DNA from: Geobacillus jurassicus NBRC 107829
GTDB lineage: Bacteria > Bacillota > Bacilli > Bacillales > Anoxybacillaceae
DNA length: 64,000 nt
NCBI RefSeq assembly: GCF_001544315.1
Contig: NZ_BCQG01000007.1
Coordinates: forward strand, 1 to 64,000
Direction of reading: 5' to 3'
The position numbers and the translations under genes are program-made. Positions 38,501-47,113 of the stretch are shown here, one piece after another. A model generated the notes under the pieces. The model worked only from the letters and a program-made list of their open reading frames with translations, did no database searches and had not been told where the DNA came from. Positions within the stretch are counted from its first letter, which is position 1; the number at the start of each line of letters is the position of its first letter.

Positions 38501-39221
38501 CACGTTCGAACAAATCACCGCCCAGCCGAAAACGGTCATCACCTCGCCTGTGTTCAGCGGTTCAGAAAAAGGCGGACGGCGCTACTCGCCGTTTACGACG
38601 AACGTCGAACGGCTTATCCCGTGGCGGACGTTGACCGGCCGGCAGTCGTTTTACATCGACCATGAACTGATGCACGAGTTCGGCGAAACGATGGCGACGT
38701 TCAAACCCGTGTTGCCGCACCGGCCGTTTTCAAACAAACGACCGAACGAAAATGGAAAAGAGGTCGTCTTGAACTATTTGACGCCGCATAACAAATGGTC
38801 GGTCCACAGCATGTATTTCGACTCTCTGCCGATGTTGACGCTGTTCCGCGGCGGGCCGACCGTCTGGATGAACAAAGATGACGCGGCGGAAGCCGGCATC
38901 AACGACAACGACTGGATCGAATGTTTCAACGAAAACGGCGTCGTCGTCGCCCGCGCCGTCGTCTCCCACCGGCTGCCGCGCGGCATGGCGTTCATGCACC
39001 ACGCGCAAGACCGCCATATGAACGTTCCGGGGACGAAGCTGACAAACAACCGCGGCGGCACGCACAACAGCCCGACGCGCATCCATGTGAAACCGACGCA
39101 CATGATCGGCGGATACGCGCAATTAAGCTACGGATTCAACTACTACGGACCGACGGGCAACCAACGCGATTTGTACGTCGTCATCCGCAAACTCGAGGAG
39201 GTGGATTGGCTTGAAGATTAA
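35535..39221 (+). CDS. narG: Respiratory nitrate reductase alpha subunit
   Basis: This 1228-residue molybdenum subunit reduces nitrate to nitrite on the cytoplasmic face of the membrane. The N-terminal FS0 cluster ligands are His53, Cys57, Cys61 and Cys96 (HGVNCTGSC ... RGCPRG), followed by the molybdopterin domains including [21 protein letters not shown], which carries the Mo-ligand Asp region. Length is normal. No twin-arginine signal, as usual for NarG. First gene of narGHJI; ribosome site AAAGGAGTG. Confidence 0.97.
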   Translation: MKRKRSPLANRFKYIRPIERQADGHSETTYGDRTWEDAYRRRWQHDKVVRSTHGVNCTGSCSWNIYVKNGIVTWEGQQLDYPSTGPDMPDFEPRGCPRGASFSWYMYSPLRVKYPYVRGVLIDMWREALAAHPNNPLEAWKSIVENPDKAKRYKQARGKGGFVRVSWDEALTLVAASLLYTVVKYGPDRNIGFSPIPAMSMVSHAAGARFMQLMGGPILSFYDWYADLPPASPQIWGDQTDVPESSDWYNAGYIITWGSNVPLTRTPDAHFLAEVRYRGAKVVSVSPDYAESTKFADDWLSVKQGTDGALAMAMGHVILNEYYVKQTVPYFEQYAKTYTDFPFVVMLKQDGGAWTAGRFLLAKDLGKPTGNAEWKPVVYDENTHSFAVPNGTIGARWEDKGKWNLRLVDEETEQPIEPRLSFLGSEDEVIPIQLPYFTDDGGKTIERAVPVKKVRTETGDVYVTTVYDLILANYGIDRGIGGTVARSYDDEVPFTPAWQEAITGVNRDLVVKIAREFADNAIDTNGRSMIIVGAGINHWFNSDTIYRAVLNLVLFVGAQGVNGGGWAHYVGQEKLRPAEGWQTIAMARDWVGPAKLQNGTSFFYFATDQWRYEKRPVDELVSPLAKRARYSHPGDYNVLAARLGWLPSYPTFNKNGIELYNEAVRNGARTPEEIGAYVAKQLKEKKLQFAIEDPDNEANFPRNLIVWRANLISSSGKGHEYFLKHLLGTTNGLLNDDRDSLRPEEIRWRDEAPEGKLDLLVNLDFRMAGTALYSDVVLPAATWYEKHDLSSTDMHPFIHPFNPAVPPLWEARSDWDIFKSLAKAVSDVAKQSSLKPMKEVVATPLLHDTAQELAQPFGEVKDWSKGETEPIPGKTMPNIHVIERDYTLIYDQMTALGPNVARQPIGAKGIAWSAKDEYEQLKRRLGTVQRASIADGCPDITEAKQAAEAILTLSSTTNGKMAVKAWEALEKKTNLELADLAKEREEECFTFEQITAQPKTVITSPVFSGSEKGGRRYSPFTTNVERLIPWRTLTGRQSFYIDHELMHEFGETMATFKPVLPHRPFSNKRPNENGKEVVLNYLTPHNKWSVHSMYFDSLPMLTLFRGGPTVWMNKDDAAEAGINDNDWIECFNENGVVVARAVVSHRLPRGMAFMHHAQDRHMNVPGTKLTNNRGGTHNSPTRIHVKPTHMIGGYAQLSYGFNYYGPTGNQRDLYVVIRKLEEVDWLED

Positions 39222-40680
39222 AGCGCAAGTCGGCATGGTGATGAATTTGGACAAATGCATCGGCTGCCACACGTGCAGCGTCACGTGCAAAAACACATGG
39301 ACGAACCGCCCCGGCGCCGAATACATGTACTTCAACAACGTCGAAACGAAGCCGGGGATCGGCTATCCGAAACAGTGGGAAGACCAAGACAAATACAAAG
39401 GCGGCTGGGAATTGAAAAACGGCGAATTGCGGCTCAAATCCGGCTCGAAGGCCATGCGGCTCGTCCATTTGTTCTACAACCCGTACCAGCCGACAATTGA
39501 CGATTATTATGAACCGTGGAATTACGACTATGAAACGTTGACGAACAGCCCGCCAAAACAATACCAGCCGGTCGCCCGGCCGAAATCAAGCATCACCGGC
39601 GAGTGGATGGAGCTGTCGTGGGGGCCGAACTGGGAGGATGACCTGGCCGGCGCTCACATCACAGGGTTGCGCGACCCAAACGTCGTCAAAATGGAGCAGT
39701 CGATCCGAGCGGAGTTTGAGGACGTTTTTATGATGTACTTGCCGCGCATTTGCGAGCATTGCCTCAATCCGTCATGCGTCTCGAGCTGCCCGTCAGGCGC
39801 CATGTACAAACGCGACGAGGACGGCATCGTCCTCGTCGACCAAAACGCCTGCCGCGCCTGGCGGTATTGCGTCACAAGCTGCCCGTACAAAAAAGTGTAT
39901 TTCAACTGGCAAACGAACAAAGCGGAAAAATGCACGCTCTGTTTCCCGCGCATCGAAGCCGGCTTGCCGACGATTTGTTCGGAAACGTGCGTCGGCCGCA
40001 TCCGCTACATCGGCGTGATGCTGTATGACGCCGACAGAGTGAAAGAAGCGGCAAGCATCGAGGATGAGAAACAGCTGTACCACGCCCAGCTTGATATGTT
40101 CCTTGATCCGAACGATCCGGCCGTCATCGCCAAGGCGAAGGAAGCCGGCATTCCGGACGAATGGATCGCCGCCGCGCAACGCTCGCCGATTTACAAAATG
40201 ATCGTCGACTGGAAAATTGCCTTGCCGCTCCATCCGGAATATCGGACGATGCCGATGGTGTGGTACATTCCGCCGTTAAGCCCGATCATGAATACGATCG
40301 AAGGAAAAGGAAGCAACGCCAGTGCGGATGACATCTTCCCGGCCATTGACGAAATGCGCATTCCGATCGAATATTTGGCGAATTTGCTGACGGCGGGCGA
40401 TACGGCGCACATCCGCACGACGCTGAAAAAAATGGCGGCCATGCGCTCGTACATGCGGGCGAAACAAACGAACAAACAGCCGGATCTCCGCCTTATCGAA
40501 TCGCTCGGCCTAAGCCGCGAAGACATCGAAGAGATGTACCGCCTGCTCGCAATCGCCAAATACGAAGACCGCTTCGTCATTCCGGCATCGCACCGCGAAG
40601 AAGTTGCGGACTTGTACGCGGAACAAGGCAGCTGCGGACTGGCGTTCGCCGGCGGCCCGGGCGCCTGCGGCACGCTGTAA
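39211..40680 (+). CDS. narH: Respiratory nitrate reductase beta subunit
   Basis: This 489-residue electron-transfer subunit carries four iron-sulfur clusters. CIGCHTCSVTC near residue 16, CEHCLNPSCVSSCPSGA, ACRAWRYCVTSCPYKK and CTLCFPRIEAG...CSETCVGRIRY supply the cysteines. The Trp in CRAWRYC replaces one Cys, which is normal for NarH and gives the [3Fe-4S] cluster. The TTG at 39211 lies within the end of narG with GAGGAGGTG upstream. Confidence 0.97.
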   Translation: MKIKAQVGMVMNLDKCIGCHTCSVTCKNTWTNRPGAEYMYFNNVETKPGIGYPKQWEDQDKYKGGWELKNGELRLKSGSKAMRLVHLFYNPYQPTIDDYYEPWNYDYETLTNSPPKQYQPVARPKSSITGEWMELSWGPNWEDDLAGAHITGLRDPNVVKMEQSIRAEFEDVFMMYLPRICEHCLNPSCVSSCPSGAMYKRDEDGIVLVDQNACRAWRYCVTSCPYKKVYFNWQTNKAEKCTLCFPRIEAGLPTICSETCVGRIRYIGVMLYDADRVKEAASIEDEKQLYHAQLDMFLDPNDPAVIAKAKEAGIPDEWIAAAQRSPIYKMIVDWKIALPLHPEYRTMPMVWYIPPLSPIMNTIEGKGSNASADDIFPAIDEMRIPIEYLANLLTAGDTAHIRTTLKKMAAMRSYMRAKQTNKQPDLRLIESLGLSREDIEEMYRLLAIAKYEDRFVIPASHREEVADLYAEQGSCGLAFAGGPGACGTL

Positions 40681-40734
40681 GGGAGAAGGCGGGGCCCTGC
40701 CCCCCTTCCCCTTAAACAATGAAATGGAGGATTC

Positions 40735-41313
40735 ATGATGAACAGCGAACAACAACAAACGGTCTTTTTGTGTGTGTCCTATTTGTTGTCTTACCCGGAC
40801 GAACAGTGGGCCGAATCGCTTCCTGACTGCTTGGACGCCATCCGCTCGCTTGACGATGAAGCCGTCCGCACGCCGATTTTGGCGTTTGCCGAACAAATCG
40901 CCTCCATCCCAGCCCGCCAGCGGATGGAGCAGTATGTCGAAACATTCGATTTTGGCAAAAAAACGAATTTGTACCTTACGTATATGACAAACGGCGAGCA
41001 GCGCGAGCGCGGAATCGAACTCGTCGCCTTAAAAGCGCGCTACGAGGCGGCCGGATTCGCCGTCTCCAATCACGAGCTGCCTGACTATTTGCCGCTGATG
41101 CTCGAATGGATGGCCTATGCAGATAAAGAGCATACGATCGCCTTGCTTGCCGACTATGCCGGCCACATCCGCGAAATCGGCGAACGGCTCGCAGCGGCGG
41201 GCAGCCCGTATGCCAAGCTGTTTGAAGCGCTCCACGTTACCTTTACTCAACTCGGCGTGACGCCGCTCCCGAAAGGAAGTGCAACGGCATGGTTAGCCAA
41301 TTTCTCTGGGTGA
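40735..41313 (+). CDS. narJ: Nitrate reductase assembly chaperone
   Basis: This 192-residue cytoplasmic chaperone (TorD/NarJ family) is needed to insert the molybdenum cofactor in NarGH before membrane attachment. YVETFDFGKKTNLYLTYM and ELPDYLPLMLEWMAYA are NarJ signatures. Two adjacent ATGs follow GGAGG; the second gives better spacing. It overlaps narI by 25 bp. Confidence 0.95.
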   Translation: MMNSEQQQTVFLCVSYLLSYPDEQWAESLPDCLDAIRSLDDEAVRTPILAFAEQIASIPARQRMEQYVETFDFGKKTNLYLTYMTNGEQRERGIELVALKARYEAAGFAVSNHELPDYLPLMLEWMAYADKEHTIALLADYAGHIREIGERLAAAGSPYAKLFEALHVTFTQLGVTPLPKGSATAWLANFSG

Positions 41314-41993
41314 TTGTTCCGTATTTAGCGCTTGTTATGTTCGTCGTCGGCCATATTTGGCGTTACCAGCGCGACCAGCTCGGCTGGACATCGAAATCAA
41401 GCGAGCTGTTGGAGAAAAAACAGCTGCGCCTTGGCAGCCTGCTCTTTCACTGGGGCATTTTGTTCGTGTTTGTCGGCCATGTGATGGGCATTCTCATTCC
41501 TGAGTCGTTTTATGAAGCGCTTGGCGTGACAGAAGAGATGTACCACGCCATCGCCTTGGCAGGCGGCATTCCGGCCGGCTTGGCCGCGCTCGTCGGTTTG
41601 GCCATCTTATTCCGCCGCCGCCTGACGGTCAAGCGCGTGCGGGCGACTAGCAGCACCGGCGACTGGGTCGCCCTCGGGTTTTTGCTTGTCGTGATCGCGA
41701 GCGGGTTGTCATCGACGCTGCTGAACGTCAATTCGCATGGGTTTGACTATCGGACGACGATCGGCCCGTGGTTCCGCGGCCTTCTCACGTTCCGCCCGGA
41801 CCCGGCTTATATGGAAACGGTGCCGCTTTGGTTCAAAATCCATATTCTTGCCGTGTTCGGCTTATTCGCCGTCTGGCCGTTCACCCGTCTCGTTCACGTG
41901 TTCAGCTTCCCGCTCCGCTATTTGCAGCGCAGCTATGTCGTCTATCGGAAGCGGCTGCCGAAATCCGTCGATTCGCTTGACCGCGCCCAGTAA
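41289..41993 (+). CDS. narI: Respiratory nitrate reductase gamma subunit (cytochrome b)
   Basis: This 234-residue membrane subunit oxidises menaquinol and passes electrons to NarH. It has five hydrophobic segments, with haem-ligand histidines expected in FHWGILFVFVGHVMG and in WFKIHILAVFGLFAVWPFTRLVHVFS. Its end is followed by a strong bidirectional terminator. Confidence 0.96.
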   Translation: MVSQFLWVIVPYLALVMFVVGHIWRYQRDQLGWTSKSSELLEKKQLRLGSLLFHWGILFVFVGHVMGILIPESFYEALGVTEEMYHAIALAGGIPAGLAALVGLAILFRRRLTVKRVRATSSTGDWVALGFLLVVIASGLSSTLLNVNSHGFDYRTTIGPWFRGLLTFRPDPAYMETVPLWFKIHILAVFGLFAVWPFTRLVHVFSFPLRYLQRSYVVYRKRLPKSVDSLDRAQ

Positions 41994-42120
41994 GCGAATG
42001 GCAGGCAACATAAAATCCGCAAACGAGACCGTTATCACGGAAAACGGGATGCCGTTCATCCGCCTCCCGTCCCTCTCCATCACGGACCGGCGCCAAACCG
42101 ATCCATCGGCGTGCCATGAA

Positions 42121-42159
42121 GAAAACGGGATGCTCCACACAAGGAAGCATCCCGTTTTC
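42121..42159. terminator. Bidirectional terminator between narI and the hemerythrin gene
   Basis: GAAAACGGGATGCT / AGCATCCCGTTTTC makes a 14-bp stem with T runs on both strands. A third, unpaired copy of GAAAACGGGATGC occurs about 80 bp upstream at 42041, so part of this gap may be a small duplication. Confidence 0.85.
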
Positions 42160-42169
42160 CATTCCATCG

Positions 42170-42703
42170 TCACTCGTAAATGCGTGCAAACAGCTCCTCT
42201 TTCTCCTCATCCGACAACAGCCGTTCCGCCATCGGGAAAAGCACGTTTTCTTCTTTCATGAAATGCTCATCCAAAATATGATGCGCCTCGATAACCGCAT
42301 CGGCGAGCGTCAACGCCTGTTCACTGTCGACCGTTTCCGGCAAATGGGTGGTTTTCTCCAAAAACATGGAAAGACGCGCTTTCGCCTGCTCATGTTCGTA
42401 TTCCATCACAGCAATCGGCCCGGTCGTCCGTCCAATGTATTCGGCCATCATCGGGAACAATACGCCTTCCTCCCGCTCCGAATGCGGATCCAACGCAGCG
42501 ACGAACGATTCGACTTTTTCTCTCAACTCGGCGAGCGGCTCGCGCCAGTTGCTGATCTCCGTTCCTCGTCCAATCGTCTCAGCGAAGGCAAGCAGCTGCT
42601 CCATTTGGACGCGCAGCGGGCCATGCTCCTGCTTTAATTGAGCCAAACCAGCGCATAGTTCCACTCCTTCAGGGCCGCCCATATGGCAAAACGAATGCAT
42701 CAT
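42170..42703 (-). CDS. Hemerythrin-like HHE-domain protein
   Basis: This 177-residue protein has the repeated diiron ligands of the hemerythrin HHE fold: EHGPLR, DPHSEREEGVLFP, EYEHEQ and AHHILDEHFMKEENVLFP. It probably binds oxygen or nitric oxide or protects iron-sulfur clusters (as YtfE/ScdA relatives do); the Fnr-controlled promoter and nar neighbourhood favour a role under nitrate-respiring, nitrosative conditions. AAAGGAGG precedes the start. Confidence 0.88.
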   Translation of the reverse strand: MMHSFCHMGGPEGVELCAGLAQLKQEHGPLRVQMEQLLAFAETIGRGTEISNWREPLAELREKVESFVAALDPHSEREEGVLFPMMAEYIGRTTGPIAVMEYEHEQAKARLSMFLEKTTHLPETVDSEQALTLADAVIEAHHILDEHFMKEENVLFPMAERLLSDEEKEELFARIYE

Positions 42704-42738
42704 CCATTCCTCCTTTTTATCATCCGTTCGTTGTTTCC

Positions 42739-42782
42739 ATTATACTGTGGGCGACGCCTTCGCCGTTGTGAGCGATATCACA
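42739..42782 (-). promoter_or_regulatory. Fnr-dependent promoter of the hemerythrin gene
   Basis: TGTGAGCGATATCACA at 42767-42782 is a perfect TGTGA-N6-TCACA Fnr/CRP-family palindrome. On the minus strand a TATAAT -10 box lies at 42739-42744, so the site centre is about 42 bp before the predicted start point, the class II activation position. Confidence 0.8.
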
Positions 42783-42943
42783 CCGCAAAAAGCGTTTTTG
42801 ATATCCGGACGCCAAAACAACACCGTAAACATCTTTGCCGCCTAGGACAATACATGCGGCTGAATACGATCGTCTGCGTTTCGTGGAGCGCCGCTTTCGC
42901 TTCATGTGCCATTTGTCTAAAACAAAGCAACCCCAAAAAGGCC

Positions 42944-43738
42944 TTACGCATCAAAGCAGCGTGCGAGCGTCACGATCATCGCTCCCATCCGCTCATGTTC
43001 CGGGGCGACGACGCGACTGACTCCTTCTTCTTCAAGCGCTTCTTGCGTTACTTTGCCGACGGCGCAGGCCACAACATCGGTGCGAAACACGTCAAGCAGC
43101 GGTGCGATCTCTTTTTTCTCGCGGGCGAACGAAAAGAAAAAGCGGACTTGCATCGCCGATGTAAAACAGACGGCATCGACTTCGCGCCCGACGATTTCTT
43201 TATACAGTGTCGCCATCGTCTCCTCATCTGGAGCGATATGCCGGTATGGAAGCAATTCCGTATACGAAGCGTCTCGCTCAAGAAAGAACTGCTTCAAAGC
43301 CGGCGCAGTGTCGCCGTACAGCTGCACAACAACCTTCTTTCCGGCAAAATCGTGCGCGCCAAGGACACGAATCAACCCTTTCGTTGTCCCATCCTCGCTC
43401 GCCGCCACCGGGGTGACACCGATTTTTTTCAACGCCGCCACCGTTTTATAGCCGCGGGCGGCCACGTTCGCTTCTTTGATCATCCGTTGCCATTCGGCGG
43501 CCATTCCCTCCCGTTCCGCCGCTTCCAACAGCGCCTCAAAGCCGATTCCCGTCGTAAATACGATCCAGTCCGGCTGCATGGCGATGACGGCCCGCATTTC
43601 CTCTCCGAGTTCGCTCCCTTTTAAAAAGACTGTCCCTTGCGCCGGGCGGATGACGGCTGTTCCTCCTTGCTTTTCAATGAGCGTCGTCATCTCGTCCAGT
43701 TTGCGCGAGGCGCACAAAGCAATCCGTTTGCCGCGCAT
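42944..43738 (-). CDS. hemD: Uroporphyrinogen-III synthase family protein (HemD-like)
   Basis: This 264-residue protein has the two-domain HemD fold: MRGKRIALCASRKLDEM at the start, DWIVFTTGIGFEALLEAA, and in the second domain VDAVCFTSAMQVRFFF and CAVGKVTQEALEEEGV. It would close hydroxymethylbilane to uroporphyrinogen III, the substrate of CobA. Being outside the main hem operon and near nar, it may be a second copy supplying sirohaem or d1-type haem precursors; that is inference. ATG 43738 with GGGGGGAAG. Confidence 0.85.
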   Translation of the reverse strand: MRGKRIALCASRKLDEMTTLIEKQGGTAVIRPAQGTVFLKGSELGEEMRAVIAMQPDWIVFTTGIGFEALLEAAEREGMAAEWQRMIKEANVAARGYKTVAALKKIGVTPVAASEDGTTKGLIRVLGAHDFAGKKVVVQLYGDTAPALKQFFLERDASYTELLPYRHIAPDEETMATLYKEIVGREVDAVCFTSAMQVRFFFSFAREKKEIAPLLDVFRTDVVACAVGKVTQEALEEEGVSRVVAPEHERMGAMIVTLARCFDA

Positions 43739-43915
43739 GTATTCTTCCCCCCTACGATCAATCGTTCGTCCTTTCCATTCTAAAAGATGGCCTCCGCCTA
43801 TGCAACAAAAACCATTCCGCTCCCTGGCGCGTCGCAACACAAGTGCCGCATTCATCTAGGGAGAATGCGCGATGCAACAGCACAGACGGCAGACAAAAAC
43901 GGTTCGACCGCCATC

Positions 43916-43941
43916 AAAAAACACGCGCCCAAAGGCGCGTG
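43916..43941 (-). terminator. Intrinsic terminator of the split M6 peptidase gene
   Basis: On the minus strand CACGCGCC / GGCGCGTG with a 4-nt loop is followed by T6. It lies 8 bp after the stop codon of the 38-codon remnant at 43949 and is probably the native terminator of the interrupted peptidase gene. Confidence 0.75.
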
Positions 43942-43948
43942 CACCCGT

Positions 43949-44065
43949 TCAGCGAGTATGTACTACAGCCTCTTCCCCCCGACGATCAAACGAACCGATG
44001 ATGCGCGTCGGCTCGACAGCAATGATCCGGTCCAACGGAATGTTCATTAGACGCATTTGCCGGTT
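43949..44065 (-). pseudogene. 3' remnant of the M6 peptidase gene, cut off by the TnpB element
   Basis: An open frame of 38 codons and a stop runs directly from the right end of the TnpB element to a terminator. It starts NRQMRLMNIP and ends GEEAVVHTR. When the element (44066-47154) is removed, the TAC codon 789 of the peptidase gene at 47155-47157 joins this frame in phase. Alternatively a free-standing small gene could start at the internal ATG at 44047; no ribosome site supports that. Confidence 0.6.
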
Positions 44066-44230
44066 TTGACACTCCACACGCCTAAAGGGCGTGGGATTCT
44101 TGGGTCGTTCGCGTCCTCATCCATTTCTGGTTCAGACAACGCCCAAGTTCAGGGGTGTGTCATCACCCCGTCCCATCGGGTTAAGATGTACCCCAATGGG
44201 CGGCGCACCTGTGACCAGTGCGCTAGGTTA
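44050..44230 (-). ncRNA. Predicted omega (reRNA) guide RNA of TnpB
   Basis: The minus strand from the tnpB stop to the element end is 160 bp of non-coding, structured sequence, ending in the hairpin CACGCCC-TTT-AGGCGTG and GGAGTGTCAA. By analogy with studied TnpB systems this is the guide-RNA scaffold, and the 16 bases beyond the end, AACCGGCAAATGCGTC (44065 down to 44050), would be the guide. Boundaries are inferred, not measured. Confidence 0.6.
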
Positions 44231-45283
44231 GGCGGCGAAGCCCGAAATCGCTTTGGCGATGTTGATCGCGCCATTCAAGTCGGCGTGGATGGTGTATCCG
44301 CACTTTTGGCATCGGAAGTGGATGCCGTTTCGGTTCGCTTTCTCCCGATGCCCGCATCGGCATGTTTGACTGGTGTAGGTCGGATTCACCCACTCCACCC
44401 GAATGCCCGCCATTTCGGCTTTGTAGGCAATCATCGTTTGCAGTTGATGGAACGCCCACGAATGAAGATTTCGTCCTGCTTCTTTGGCCGAAGCGGCTCG
44501 TTTCCGAATCCCCGCCAAATCTTCCATCCGAATCACGCCAACACCGTTGGCAAGGGCAAAACGGACGATTTGACGGCTGATTTTATGGTTCATATCCTTC
44601 ATCCAGCGGGACTCTTTATCGCCGATTTTGCGAATCATATGAAGCTTCTTCGCTTGGCCCAACGTTCGCCGCAAAGCCGCATATCGTCGGCGCACAAAGG
44701 CGCATTGGCTCCCTTTGAAAAACAACGATTTCGTCCCTACGCTGGCAACGGCGATATAGCGAAGCCCAACGTCAACCCCCATCACCTTTGTTTCGTGCCG
44801 CGGCTTGACTTCAAATGCGATCGCGATCGCCAAGCACCATTTCTTTCGCTTTTTGTAGAGCTTGGCCGCCCCTTGTTTGGCGGTTCCATGGATCAGCCGA
44901 TTCAGCCATGCCTCTTGATAGGGGCGCGTGACGACAGGCACGCCAATTCGCTTCTCCAGTGTGGGGAAGGAAACCGTGTAGAACGCTCCTTTCTTTTCCA
45001 CCTTTATGTTTTGATTGTTAAAGCAACACCAAAATGTTCGGAACTTCTTTGCCTTTTGTTTTTTCTTTTGGGACTTCACTTCTCGAATCGTTTGATTCAC
45101 GATAGCAGAAGGAAACTTTTGTGACGAAAAGTCTTTGAATATCTTGCTGGTCGCTTTGTTTAATTCAGGATGATGCCATAGCCAATTCGCAAATTCTGTG
45201 TTCCATTCTGTCATTCGCTCGTACATTTCCTGCTTGGCTTTCGTTGGGTTGTGCAGTTCCAGCCTTAGTGTGATCATGGGCAT
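44228..45283 (-). CDS. tnpB: RNA-guided endonuclease TnpB
   Basis: This 351-residue protein has an apparently intact RuvC nuclease: Asp171 (GVDVGLRY), Glu254 (IRMEDLAG) and Asp335 (HADLNGAINIA). The zinc ribbon has Cys308, Cys310, Cys325 and Cys328; the first pair is CxC rather than CxxC. TnpB cuts DNA next to a short motif under guidance of the omega RNA, which helps retain the element. Start ATG 45283 with AAGGGGGTG; a 20-codon upstream extension lacks a site. Confidence 0.92.
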   Translation of the reverse strand: MPMITLRLELHNPTKAKQEMYERMTEWNTEFANWLWHHPELNKATSKIFKDFSSQKFPSAIVNQTIREVKSQKKKQKAKKFRTFWCCFNNQNIKVEKKGAFYTVSFPTLEKRIGVPVVTRPYQEAWLNRLIHGTAKQGAAKLYKKRKKWCLAIAIAFEVKPRHETKVMGVDVGLRYIAVASVGTKSLFFKGSQCAFVRRRYAALRRTLGQAKKLHMIRKIGDKESRWMKDMNHKISRQIVRFALANGVGVIRMEDLAGIRKRAASAKEAGRNLHSWAFHQLQTMIAYKAEMAGIRVEWVNPTYTSQTCRCGHREKANRNGIHFRCQKCGYTIHADLNGAINIAKAISGFAA

Positions 45284-45396
45284 GGATTCACCCCCTTTTC
45301 TTTTGAGATTCCACATAACGTTTGATGGTTTCGCTTGATACATTTCCTGCTGTACTCATGACTATATCAGTTCGATGAATGAACTGCAACGCGCTT

Positions 45397-45406
45397 CATC
45401 CCACCC
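45397..45406. repeat. ISLre2 target duplication, left copy
   Basis: CATCCCACCC, repeated directly at 47114-47123 on the other side of the ISLre2-like element. Confidence 0.7.
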
Positions 45407-47113
45407 GAGTCAGTCAAGACTTTGTGGAGAACTTTTTTTCGGTTCACTACGAGCGTTGTCAATCAACAGTTATTGAACCATTTTCAGGAATTGGTATCGT
45501 AAGCGCTTTCGGACTCTCATCCCTCATCTTGAGGTGATGATCTTGTATTCCATTTTTTACACCCCACCGCCATCCCGGAGTGCCGACAACGCTTGGTAAA
45601 TCGGCGTCCCGGATGACTGCTGAAGATACGGGATGTTTTGTCGCACCACATCCACCCACAACCGTCCTGCTTTCCGTTTGGCCTGTTCGATCCGCTTGGA
45701 CGTTGTTGAGGCCAAGGCGGCCGGCCGGGGCTCTTCCTCCTCCAACCGTCCCTTTCTCCACCCGATCCCGTCAATTCGGGCCGCCATCGCCCTTAGAAAC
45801 GCCCGAAGGCCCTGGTCTTTCCAGCTGCGGCGGGATTTCACCCGGTGCGCAAACCGGCTCATCACGCTCTCCGCGTGGCCCATCGGACGCATGCCGGTTG
45901 TCTCCACCCCTTGCTCCGACAGCCACTCCCGGCAGTCCCGGATGCATCCCGGCATCGACTCGATCCGGCGGATCATGGCGGCCAGCTGCTGCTCTTTCGC
46001 TTCATCCTCCAGCGCACCGATGGCGCTGTTCAGCTCCACAAGAAGCCCTTCTTCGTCTTGTTTCGCCAGCTTCTTCCGCACGTCCCGCCAACGCGGGTGG
46101 CCGGACAGGCACGAACGCAGCTCCCGGGCCGCATGAAACCGATCCAGCTGAAAGCACGCCCGTTTGCCGAAATACTCTCGGCAGACCGTGATCCACGACG
46201 CCGCATCGCCGTTGATGACCAACAGGTCCCGGCATGGATCATAGGCATATTCCTTCATCAGCCACTCTTCGAACCGTTCCCACACGCCCCCCCGTCCCTT
46301 CATGGAGGCAGCGGCGCCGATTCACGAGCTCGAGCTGCGAGCCGTTTCGTCTCCATCCCTCGTGAACCGCCAGGATGTTCTCTTCTTTCGCCCGCTTCCC
46401 TTTCCCCTGGCGAGAAACAAACAGTCCCTCTACCTCCACAAACAGCACCCGGCCATGCCGTTTGGAAACAGGGCAGTGCAGCGAGACAGGAGCCTCCAGC
46501 ACCAGTTGGCGAATGGCCTCATGGCTCATGACCGCATACCCCACGATCGACTCGAGCGTGCGAGCCGCTTTGCGGCAGGAAGAGCACTCCACGGCCAACT
46601 CGACCGCCGTTTCCTCGAGGCAAGGGCTGATCGACTGCGCTCCATCAAAGCCCAGTTCGGCATCCAGCAAGAAGGTATACGCCCCCGTTTGCCGGTCATA
46701 GTCATAGTTCCGGCGGAATGTCACTTCCCCGAACAGCGTTTGGATCGTGGTCGGCCGTTTGTCTTTCAGCTGATGCCGGCGCTTGTCCCGCGCTTCCGCC
46801 AGTTGTTGATCCATCTCCTCCAAAAGGGCCGCCAACAAGACAGCGAACACCTTTTGAAGAGTTCGTACTAATTGTTCCTCCAGCTCTTTCAATAAAGGCC
46901 ATTCTGTGGTAAGATGTTTCATGGACTCTCTCCCTCCTGTTTTATGGATGTTGGTCATCACCATCCTAGCAGGGAGAGAGTCCTTTTTTGCATGACATTT
47001 GCTTTTTCCTACCGCGCTTCGCTTGGTGGCCCCGACGAGCGTCGCGAACAAAAGTTCGTAACCCTCGTCGGGGAATCATCTCGAAATGTCACCCACAAAT
47101 ATTTTACTCACAC
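45407..47113 (-). mobile_element. ISLre2-family insertion sequence (1707 bp), nested in the TnpB element
   Basis: The two ends can be aligned as imperfect inverted repeats (GAGTCAGTCAAGACTTTGTGG against GTGTGAGTAAAATATTTGTGG, 14 of 21), and both are flanked by CATCCCACCC. Size, gene content and repeat length fit ISLre2. Near the right end a long stem-loop CCCCGACGAG / CTCGTCGGGG (47033-47076) is present. The ends were read by eye and may be off by a base or two. Confidence 0.75.
45557..46922 (-). pseudogene. ISLre2-family transposase, frameshifted
   Basis: The first frame (46922-46239) starts MKHLTTEWPLLKELEEQL with GGAGGGAGAG upstream, and the second (46303-45557) continues with GGVWERFEEWLMKEYAYDP, LLVINGDAASWITVCREYFGKRACFQLDRFHAARELR, the DDE-type core of the UPF0236/ISLre2 group. 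The two join if one G is removed from a G7 run (C7 at 46287-46293 on the plus strand). Intact length would be about 454 residues. Inactive unless the shift is a sequencing error or is read through. Confidence 0.85.

Noticed and set aside
39840-39870. Trp in place of Cys in a NarH iron-sulfur motif
   Set aside because: This is the normal NarH arrangement for the [3Fe-4S] cluster, not a defect.
47033-47076. CCCCGACGAG stem-loop as an independent repetitive palindrome
   Set aside because: It lies inside the ISLre2 copy and is better explained as part of its end structure.
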